A stretch of DNA of 64,000 nucleotides, taken from NCBI RefSeq assembly GCF_000224145.3, contig NW_004190441.2:248001-312000 (forward strand), given 5' to 3'. Position 1 is the first letter of the stretch, and each line of letters begins with the position of its first letter. The position numbers and the translations under genes are program-made. The notes beneath the pieces are model-generated. The model was not told where the DNA came from and did not search any database. It saw nothing but the letters and a program-made list of their open reading frames with translations. The DNA is from Ciona intestinalis (Eukaryota; Chordata; Ascidiacea; Phlebobranchia; Cionidae). Positions 27,501 through 39,500 of the stretch are shown piece by piece.

Positions 27501-30500
27501 ACTGTAAGCTTAACTACAAACAACCACAAAATGTATGAAACACGGATGATGATTTAAACATAAGTATATAACACACAACTCACTGTAACCGTGTCATTCC
27601 CAATAGTTTCATTATAGAACCTCGCACACTTCATGTCCCCACTTAACTTAAGAAGGCGATTTCCAATAAAACACAACCTGTCAATGGATGGGTGGAGATT
27701 AATTTGTTGTTTTTACCAAAATATTAAATTTAAATGTTGTAAGTTATGTTATAGGCATAGCTACACGCACCAAACATTTTTAACAGTTGACAAAATTTGC
27801 ACACCCTAACTTTTAAAATGGGGATTACATTAAGTGTTTTGGCACCAAAGTTATAAGCCTAAAACAGATTTAACCTGCTGTTATGTGTCACATTAAACAT
27901 AAGGTTCTCTATATTTGACAACTATGAGTGTAACTGTATTTTAACAATGTCACCCAAAATTTTACTCTGCTGTTAGGTGTATACAAACAAGCAGAGCCAA
28001 AGTATATTGCATTCACCACATTAATCATAAGGTTCCCTATGTTTGACAACTATGAGTGTAACTGCATGTTAACAATGTCACCCAAGATTTTACCCTGCTG
28101 TTAGGTGTCTACAAACAAGCAGAGCCAAAGTATATTGCATTCACCACATTAATCAATGAGGTTCCCTATGTTTGACAACTATGAGTGTAACTGCATGTTA
28201 ACAATGTCACCCAAGATTTTACCCTGCTGTTAGGTGTCTACAAACAAGCAGAGCCAAAGTATATTGCATTCACCACATTAATCAATGAGGTTCCCTATGT
28301 TTGACAACTATGAGTGTAACTGTATTTTAACAATGTCACCCTAGATTTTACCCTGCTGTTAGGTGTCTATACAAACAAGCAGAGCCAAAGTATATTGCAT
28401 TCACCACATTAATCAATGAGGTTCCCTATGTTTGACAACTATGAGGGTAACTGTATTTTAACAATGTCACCCTAGATTTTACCCTGCTGTTAGGTGTCTA
28501 CGCAAACTGGCAGAGCCAAAGTATATTGCATTCACCACATTAATCAATGAGGTTCACTATGTTTGACAACTATGAGTGTAACTGTATTTTAACAATGTCA
28601 CCCCAGATTTTACCCTGCTGTTAGGTGTCTATGCAAACAAGCAGAGCCAAAGTATATTGCATTCACCACATTAATCAATGAGGTTCCCTATGTTTGACAA
28701 CTACAAATGTTACTGCATTTTAACAATGTTACCCGGAATTTTTGCAAAAAGATGAAAAATTATTACAGCTTTAATATATTACATAATATTAAAACAAATT
28801 TCAACCAACTTACTCTGTTGACTTTGGGCCAAAAGCTGATTGAATGACACCGGCGTAGATGGATAATATTGATATGACAACACATGCGAGGAATAACGAT
28901 GCGAACTTGTTCACATACTTCACCCCAACAAACACAAGGGTTGACATCAATATGAGAAAACATGACCCATACACACGGAAGTTGTTGAGCAATGCACCTC
29001 GGTTCTCGGGGCCGGTGAATGGACCAAACAATGTGATTACTGGGGCTATGTAGTTCTGTAATGGAATATATGACTTTTATAATAGGGGCAAATGCTATAC
29101 TAACATTAGGGGTGAAATAAAAAATATATAAAAATATATAAAGAAGGATTTTGTTAGTTTATCACTTCAATATAATGGAGCTTTTACAGAGGGGTAGACC
29201 AGTGTCATGGCTTATGGCTTTAAGGGCATGCATCGTAACCAAAAAAGATACCCGGTTCCATGCTAAATACTGATAATCGTATGTTACGTAGATGTGTCCT
29301 TGGGTAAGACACTTAACAGCAATTCCCCAACCCTTTCATACACTTTCCGAGTTAAATCGGGGACTTTTTCATTAGGAAAAAAAATGAAAAAAGTTTGTGG
29401 CTCCAAGCACCAAGGGAGCAGAGTTGGTTGCAATTAAACTTTTGAAATATGATGGATGTAATTGGTTAAGGTGGACCATGGGAGGTGGCAACGTGTGATT
29501 TCCCCGTGGGCACAACACATGCACGATATAATCAAAAACTGCCAACTTTAATCCAGGAGCTACATTTCAAATTACAAAACAAATTACTGAAGACAGAAAC
29601 TGATAATTGAAATTTTAATCACTGAATAATGATCAAGGGGTATCTTAATATCATGTTGTATTAATCTATACAATCCCCAACATGTAATGAAATCTACATT
29701 AAAGTTTACTTAACCCCCTATGAAGTAAACCCTTCTATACAAAACTAATCCTATTAACACAAAACTATTTATTATTAAATGCAATACTAAGAAGATAATT
29801 CAAGATAAGCTAATTAGTGGCACAACAAATGTAAAGAAATTTCTTTATTACATCATAAGCGTCAAACTTTTGAAACACAGGGGAGGCAGGGATAGTTAGA
29901 CACACAATCCTATGAAACAAATCTAACTTGGTTGTATTGTTTACTGATTAATGCATACAAATAATTCTAGGGCAAGCTTTCCTACCCTACCACCCCAGGT
30001 TTGGTGCCTATATATATATATCATACACGATGTATGCGAATATATATATTTACGACTATGGCTTCCACTTTTAGTATCAAAATACACGATATATATTCGA
30101 CCCGACTGACCAGCAAAATTTCCACGGCTCCCAGAATGTACATGGATGACGCAAACGTTGTCCCGAGGTAAAACAAGATGCCGACTGCACCCCCAAACTC
30201 AGGGCCGAGGGCACGGGATATCATGAAGTACGAACCACCAGCTGGAACGACCCCATTTGTAGCAATGGCACTCATAGATATGGATGTGAGTAATGTCTAG
30301 GGTTGGGATTGGTAGATAAGGTATGTTATAACTAAAGCATGAAATTGGAAACTTATTATCGTGTACCTGTTATACAACATTTATCTAAACAGCAGCCTTG
30401 TAATGTTTCTTAGAAATTTTAATGATGTTTTTTATAAAAGGGCAAACAAAACGTTTGTGGAATAAAATTTATGTTTTTTAACAGATGACATTTTCAATTT

Positions 30501-33500
30501 TCTATAATGACTGCAAACAATAACATAAAAGTAATGTTTACATAATTTAGCTGCTAATTTAGTTTCTTAGCTACTTCCAAATAGGCTTATATCAAACATA
30601 ACATTACTACAGAGACAATTACAACAGCTGTATGACATCACAACGACATACATTATGATGTCATTATCACTTACTGTGACGCAGCATAACAAAACAATGA
30701 AAAAAGATTCCATTATTCCTGCCAAGCCAACAATCCATGTCAAACGTACAAACAGAATAACTCCCAATATATTTTGCACACATGGTAGGTAGACACCCAT
30801 GATGGTACTCATTTTCACGGCCTGTAACAATCATTAAGTTAAACAAATTCATGCAATGTATTTATGATTTCAAACACTGGTTTGTACCTTATCCTGCCCT
30901 GGTGAATATTTTACACAATCAGAAAACATGAAGTAAAAGATTTTAAAACATTGCCTGGATAAAGATGTCTTAAAGATATCTTTACACTATGTTTAAGTCA
31001 GAAGACTAAACAATTATTGGCAAAGCTGCATCTAACCAAGAAGTTTCATTTATTGGTGTATATGCATTCTATTCTATATGGGTGAGGCACGCTATGGAAA
31101 CTGGGATTTAAGCCAAAGTTGGCCCATTACCCCAACATTGTACATGCACATTCTCTATAGGCGAGGTCCTACAGTGAGACATGAGGGTTTAGTCAATACT
31201 TTTCACATTAATCCAACAACCAGGGATTTAGACATAGTTACCCATCACCCCCATACACCAACCCCACCTTCTTCTGCTTTCCACTCCCCGCTTCCTCATT
31301 CTCGTGTTCCTTCGCACCCTGTGATAAGTTGGTGTAGTTTGCGAGCGCTCCAATCAGGGTTGCAACTCGTGGTCGCTCTTTGATCTCATCCTATAAGTGA
31401 GAAAGCATTACATAACATGTATAATAAAGTTGCGTAACATACATAATGTCTCTTAACTTCTTGATAACATTGTGTAAGCATATAAATACATAACATATAG
31501 TAAGGTGGAAAAGATCCTTTATCACATAATATCCAAATATCTTGATCATGTTTTAAACAATTAACAACGGTTTATGGGAGTTGTGAGGATACAAATACAT
31601 AATATCTCTTGGAATACAGTAGCGAAGATCCTTTTATTGAAACAACGAAGAGAAAGAAATTAGCGACAAAACAACAGTCGTTAAAACATACTAAGGGTAC
31701 AGGTGTGGAAAAGGAAATCAGTAAAATAACGGTAAGGTTGTATTCAAACTATGTTGGAATTATCAATATATAAAATGCCTGGGCAAAATATAGAAACCAT
31801 TTGTTCTGTTCAGGTTTTGTTTTATAATATTTCAATATGCAATCGATTTTAAATAAAATGTTTTTTAACTAAACTCCAATCCATACATATTAAATTATTT
31901 ATAAAAATATTGTGGAATATATTTCTGTCCGTTAGGAAAATCAATTATTTATTTATTCATACTTGAACTATAACAGGTAAGAATACAAAGTCACCACAAT
32001 ATAAAAATCAAATTTTAATTTATTAAATAGGTAAACAAATGGCATGAGAAAATCAAAATAATAACTTCTATTTTATATGGGTGAGGTCCTTATTAAGGAC
32101 ATGGGATTTAGGCCAGAGTTGACCCATTACCCCAACATTGTATATGTACATTCTGTTCTATATGGGTGAGGTCCTACAGTGAGGCATGCCATGGGACCTG
32201 GGATTTAGACCAGAGTTGTCCCATTACCCCAACATTGTATATGCACATTCTATTCTATATGGGTGAGGTCTTACAGTGAGGCACGCCATGGGACCTGGGA
32301 TTTAAGCCAGAGTTGGCTCATTACCTTAACATTGTATATGCACATTCTGTTCTATATGGGTGAGGTCGTGGCCATAACCTGGGATTTAGACCAGAGTTGT
32401 CCTATTACCGTAAACAATACCTTAGAATGAATGTTATTCTTACCTCATAGAGAGCAAAGTGACCCTCAGGTCCGGTGCTCCCTGACTCGGGATCAACGAG
32501 AACTGATTTCTTCTTCCCATTGTCTGGAAAGTAATTAGAATTTGAAAAATGAAAAAAATGCATAAAGAAATAGAAATTCAGAAAACATAAAAAATAAAAT
32601 AAGTTTTGTTAGCAGAAAAACATTTTATAAGAAAACAGTTTTTTACAAGAATAAAAATTAATAACATCTTGTCACAATAATTATCATATACTACGATACC
32701 ACCAACCACTGCAAGAAAATAAACAAACTAATCTATAATAAAACTAAATTAAAATTTCTACTGTTGGAGTTAAAAAGTAAATTTGATGCCAAAATTTGTT
32801 GGCAAGAAAATTGCTGAATCTCATAAAGCAGAATCAATGGTAATTTGATTACAGCTTGTTTCATTGACTAACTGCCATTACACCGGCTTGTCTAACTTAT
32901 TTGTTCACTGCCAAAACTGTAAAGCAACTTGTTTTGCAAACACAGCCTGTTCTATTCTATAAGGAATACAACATAACACATCATGGGACCTGGGATTTAG
33001 ACCAGAGTTGGTCCATTACCCCAACATTGTATATGCACATTCTATTCTATATGGGTGAAGTCCTACAGTGAGGCACACCATGGGACAGTGGAATTAGCCC
33101 AGACTTGCCCATTACCCCAACAACCAGAATTGGCTCATTGCATACCCAGTTATCTTTACTTACAAGAGAACTTTCGTGATAGATTTTTGAGCGAGGATCT
33201 TCTGGTCTCGGGAGCAGAAGCCCTCCTTCCTGGCAACTCTGTTCTACGTGATGTAGCTACGTCATCTTGCTCCTCCTCTACTAATTCAACAACTACTTTG
33301 GGTAATTTTCTAGCAGCCATCTAGCTTAGTATGAATATGAATATTAATTTAAATCTACACTGCGGGTAAAGCTTCCTGTAAGCCTACTAATTTACATAAA
33401 CTGCATGATATTCTATATAAACACTAGCTGTAACACAATACCATTATTACTGTCTGTAATACTAGCCATACCTATATTCAATTTCTATTAAAAGCTGTTT

Positions 33501-36500
33501 ATTTCTGACATATTGTAAACATAACATTACTGGGTTCCCAGAAACACAGTGAGCACAGCTGAGCTGGGAAGTGTGGTCGCTAGCATTGAAAGTGAAGTGT
33601 GTGACCCTTTTTTTCACTGAGCACATTATATAGTGGCAAGCGACCGACCTCATTTAATGAAGATGGACATTGACACTCAGTATTGATTACAGCCGAGACC
33701 TAACAACTCCAAGCTAAGCACGAGTTAGTAATCTAAGCTTTTCAATAAAACAAATTTGATGCTACATTGTGTATAAGACTGGACAAGATTAAGGCCAATT
33801 TCACGCGTGCTAATCCCACATCAATCACTATTATAATACCAAGGTTTTACATCTACTTGGAAAAACCCTTGAAATATTTCCAATTGGTTATTGATTGCTA
33901 GAAATTGTGCAGCGTAACTGATTGAAAAGCAGCAGAGAACAACAAATCGCAATGATTGCACTCGAAAGAAAAAAGTGGAAGAAATTGATCAAGGAGTCAA
34001 TTCCATAACCTGGGAGTTACTATTTGGCCACAAACCACTTCATTGCTAATTGAATGAAATTCAATAAAACAAAGCTGTCATATTGAATTTATTACCAAAC
34101 TTTTGGAATACAGAACTATCACAGTGTAGTTGTCTGATAAATAATAAGGAATCAATAAAACAGCCAGCATGTGTGAAACATGAGATAGCTGTCATGATGC
34201 ATCTAGTATTACTACATGCGTGGAAACAAGACAGGGAACTGCTTGGCAGACTTATTAAGATTTCATTTTAATAACATCTATCAATCAATGAATAATAAAA
34301 TAGGTAGCAGCTAAATTTTTGCGACTAAAGCCTTGTGTTTTTTTAAACCACCCTTGTAAATTACACTGCATGTTACTGCTATAACAACTACTAATGTTAA
34401 ATAACAGTGTTCTAATTGCTGAGAGGAATTTAGCAATAACTTTAATTATAATGTCAATCCCACGCACCAAGCTAAATTAATAAACCAGCCAACAATCATC
34501 TATGAGTGAATTATATCAAAAACATAAAAAGCATCTAAGAATCTTATGCAACCCAAACTAGCAGCAGAACAACAACGGCATCATTTGTTACCGATAAGAA
34601 TCGCTTTCTCCGAGTTTGTTTCTTTCTTCTTTACAAATGCAACAGAAAATCCTTCAAACAAAGTAATTTATTAGAAAGCACATACTCAATACAGAGGTAT
34701 TACCAAACCAGTTGATATATCGAATAACTTTATGATTATGAACCGGATTGAAAAGTTTGTCTTTGTGTTGGCATACTTTAATTTTTAATTTAGTATATTA
34801 CAACATGATGGATTACAAACTGCCTGAATGGATATTTTCTTCCCAATTAGCAAAATTAAACGGAATATTTAAAAAAAAAACATGGCATTTTTCCAATCTG
34901 AATTATTACTTATATATATATATATATATTAAATATTATGAACATATTTCAAACAAAACTCACTGCTTTTTTCACTGTTGTACTCGGAGCCAGATATATC
35001 CTCATAACCACTTTTAGCAGAAGAAACAATATTTCCCAAAACCTGGGATGCCATCTACACGTAGCAGGTCGCAAGTAACTCCCAAAGCACCAATCATATC
35101 AAACAACTATCAAGGGAAGCCATTGATATTCTTGCACAACTAACAACTTAACTACTCTGTTGATAGCAAGGCACTGATAGCGTTAAAATGATTTCCATAT
35201 GAAACTTGCAATATTACCAAACCAGTTTAATAATCAATGTCTTTTTGATTAAAAGTTGTTTTTTTAAGACGTTTTAATAAATTTTAAGCACAGACTTTTG
35301 GTGAAAATAATTTCTGGCCAAAACTAAATCACTGTATCAATCAATATATTCGCCACATACAATATAATGTCCCATAAAAAGTACAGATGTTACATCAAAC
35401 TATTCTACTTTGCTGAAGAAGCTACTAAACACACGCACTGCCAATTCATACAACTTTCTTTCCAATATTAGAATTCAACCTTCAGGAAACATAGCCAACG
35501 TTAATGACGTCATACCCCTGTAGCAACACGGCCATTTAAACTACTTCTGCAGCTCAACAGGAAACCATGCATGGTAGTTTTGCTAACCCGCAGTACACCT
35601 AACTTCTATGCTTTCAGTATTCTTTAATCAAATACCAACTAACCATGGTATGATGATTAATACACGTTGTTGTGGCCGGATGCGCCGCTTTTCGCTATAC
35701 GGTTTCTGTTCTAATCCACTGTGGGTAACGGATGGCATGAAACACTGTCTGAATAACTGATTGAAATTCGTCGGCAGTAAACGGTTCTAGTTTATATGGC
35801 CATCCGATGTTTAACGAGCTGTATATTGCACTAACATGTTGCTTCTTAAACCAATATTTGGTTTAGCTTTCCCACAACCCTTCTCCCTACATTTGTACAA
35901 CAGCGTCCACGTATATAAAGCACGTTCTAAACGTGAATGAAACTAGACGAGTACTTTTAACCCGCAAACCCCTCAGCTGTAAATAGTCCATTGCGTTTCA
36001 ATGACTGATTAAAAGTTTCCCTGCACTAAAAGCCCTAAGTTTTGCTATAAGCGAGAACCCGATTCCTAAAATGCAGGGTGGTAAAATACGTTGCATAATT
36101 CATGTGAGACAACGTCGATAGTCGGCTGTACAAAGTTGCGTCTGCTAAATTTCGGCGCGAANNNNNNNNNNNNNNNNNNNNNNNNNNNNNNNNNNNNNNN
36201 NNNNNNNNNNNATTGGTTATTGATTGCTAGAAATTGTGCAGCGTAACTGATTGAAAAGCAGCAGAGAACAACAAATCGCAATGATTGCACTCGAAAGAAA
36301 AAAGTGGAAGAAATTGATCAAGGAGTCAATTCCATAACCTGGGAGTTACTATTTGGCCACAAACCACTTCATTGCTAATTGAATGAAATTCAATAAAACA
36401 AAGCTGTCATATTGAATTTATTACCAAACTTTTGGAATACAGAACTATCACAGTGTAGTTGTCTGATAAATAATAAGGAATCAATAAAACAGCCAGCATG

Positions 36501-39500
36501 TGTGAAACATGAGATAGCTGTCATGATGCATCTAGTATTACTACATGCGTGGAAACAAGACAGGGAACTGCTTGGCAGACTTATTAAGATTTCATTTTAA
36601 TAACATCTATCAATCAATGAATAATAAAATAGGTAGCAGCTAAATTTTTGCAACTAAAGCCTTGTGTTTTTTTAAACCACCCTTGTAAATTACACTGCAT
36701 GTTACTGCTATAACAACTACTAATGTTAAATAACAGTGTTCTAATTGCTGAGAGGTTTTAGCAATAACTTTAATTATAATGTCAATCCCACGCACCAAGT
36801 TAAATTAATAAACCAGCCAACAATCATCTATGAGTGAATTATATCAAAAACATAAAAAGCATCTAAGAATCTTATGCAACCCAAACTAGCAGCAGAACAA
36901 CAACGGCATCATTTGTTACCGATAAGAATCGCTTTCTCCGAGTTTGTTTCTTTCTTCTTTACAAATGCAACAGAAAATCCTTCAAACAAAGTAATTTATT
37001 AGAAAGCACATACTCAATACAGAGGAATTACCAAACCAGTTGATATATCGAATAACTTTATGATTATGAACCGGATTGAAAAGTTTGTTTTTGTGACAGG
37101 ATACTTTTAATAATTTTTATGCAAGGATTTTCGGCTTAAATAGAGTGAATACGCCCCAATTTTTGCACCGTTTTTAATTTAGTATATTACAACAGTATGG
37201 ATTACAAACTGCCTGAATGGATATTTTCTTCCCAATTAGCAAAATTAAACGGAATATTTAAGAAAAAAACATGGCATTTTTCCAATCTGAATTATTACTT
37301 ATATATATATATATATATTAAATATTATGAACATATTTCAAACAAAACTCACTGCTTTTTTCACTGTTGTACTCGGAGCCAGATATATCCTCATAACCAC
37401 TTTTAGCAGAAGAAACAATATTTCCCAAAACCTGGGATGCCATCTACACGCAGCAGGTCGCAAGTAACTCCCAAAGCACCAATCATATCAAACAACTATC
37501 AAGGGAAGCCATTGATATTCTTGCACAACTAACAACTTAACTACTCTGTTGATAGCAAGGCACTGATAGCGTTAAAATGATTTCCATATGAAACTTGCAA
37601 TATTACCAAACCAGTTTAATAATCAATGTCTTTTTGATTAAAAGTTGTTTTTTTAAGACGTTTTAATAAATTTTAAGCACAGACTTTTGGTGAAAATAAT
37701 TTCTGGCCAAAACTAAATCACTGTATCAATCAATATATTGCGCCACATACATTATAATGTCCCATAAAAAGTACAGATGTTACATCAAACTATTCTACTT
37801 TGCTGAAGAGGCTACTAAACACACGCACTGCCAATTCATTCAACTTTCTTTCCAATATTAGAATTCAACCTTCAGGAAACATGGCCAACGTTAATGACGT
37901 CATACCCCTGTAGCAACACGGCCATTTAAACTACTTCTGCAGCTCAACAGGAAACCATGCATGGTAGTTTTGCTAACCCGCAGACCCGCAGTACACCTAA
38001 CTTCTATGCTTTCCGTATTCTTTAATCAAATACCAACTAACCATGGTATGATGATTAATGCACGTTGTTGTGGCCGGATGCGCCGCTTTTCGTTATACGG
38101 TTTCTGTTCTAATCCACCCTGGGTAACGGATGGCATGAAACACTGTCTGAATAACTGATTGAAATTCGTCGGCAGTAAACGGTTCTAGTTTATATGGCCA
38201 TCCGATGTTTAACGAGCTGTATATTGCACTAACATGTTGCTTCTTAAACCAATATTTGGTTTAGCTTTCCCACAACCCTTCTCCCTACATTTGTACAACA
38301 GCGTCCACGTATATAAAGCACGTTCTAAACGTGAATGAAACTAGACGAGCACTTTTAACCCGCAAACCCCTCAGCTGTAAATAGTCCATTGCGTTTCAAT
38401 GACTGATTAAAAGTTTCCCTGCACTAAAAGCCCTAAGTTTTGCTATAAGCGAGAACCCGATTCCTAAAATGCAGGGTGGAAAATACGTTGCATAATTCAT
38501 GTGAGACAACGTCGATAGTCGGCTGTACAAAGTTGCGTCTGCTAAATTTCGGCGCGAAGCGAAATCGAGACATGCGACCTTTTAATAAAAGATCGATACG
38601 GGAATAAAATTCTAGATATATTTTAAACATAAAAGAATTGGCACGACTCCCTTGTCTTTACAGTGCGCTATAAGTATATAGAGTTAAACACGAAATACCC
38701 GCTATGAGCTTGGTATTTATCTAGTCATAAAGAAACAACACGGAACAGCTCTTGCGTGGATAAGCAATTCGTCGCTGACGCACTGTAGTCATGGCAACAT
38801 TAACTGCAAACTAATTCCCCGCTGGGAATAAAGAAATAAATGACGTGATTACCCGGGGTTTATGAGATATGAGCATTAGGAAGTACTTCAAACGTACACA
38901 TAAAGCAATGCGAAAACGTGACAGCATTAAACCATGAGTGTTGAACAGATAGCCGGCTATTTTCGAGCTCTGTACAATCGCCACGTCACTAAGAGAGAGA
39001 GAGAGAGGGAGAGATAGGAACATGAAAGAAACCGAACCCCAGAAGGCAAAAGAGCATGAAATGCCGCGGGCGATCGAAGAAGGAAAACAATGGACGACCA
39101 AAAGTAACCTTTTGAAAACGAGAAGCAATTTCATTCGATTAAGGTTCTCTACCGACGCCCAACGGGCATATTTAAAGTTGAGAGCTTTTGCAAAACACGC
39201 GCGTAATTATGGACCGTTTTAAATACGTGGTTTATTCGTTGACATTTAAATACGGGTATAATAACTACAAGTTGGTATTGCCACCTTACAATACAATGCA
39301 TATATATGTATGTAGGCTGTCTTGTTTTTTTTATTATTTATGAATGAATCACAGTAACTTGCTTAATCCTCGCGTGACTGGAAAACGACAGTCGTTATAA
39401 CACGGATGTTCATACACCTTGTGCCAGCTTAGGAATTACCACGTATGTTACTTTGTGGGTGATAGCCTTTACATTACCATGTATGAACTAAAGTTTCTGT

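Larger units (their letters stand above)
33883..36161. repeat. Duplication copy C, left of second assembly gap
   Basis: Near-identical to 36212-38558, with substitutions and a block indel of about 70 bp near 34765/37095. It carries alternative exon b and the candidate cassette exon. It ends exactly at the N run. Confidence 0.9.

Noticed and set aside
31078..31383. 101-codon plus-strand frame
   Set aside because: Antisense to KCC exon 31268-31390 joined to a 100-bp repeat unit.
39022..39222. 66-codon plus-strand and 107-codon minus-strand frames over a GA microsatellite
   Set aside because: Leu-Ser and Lys-Glu runs come from the simple repeat; no family match.
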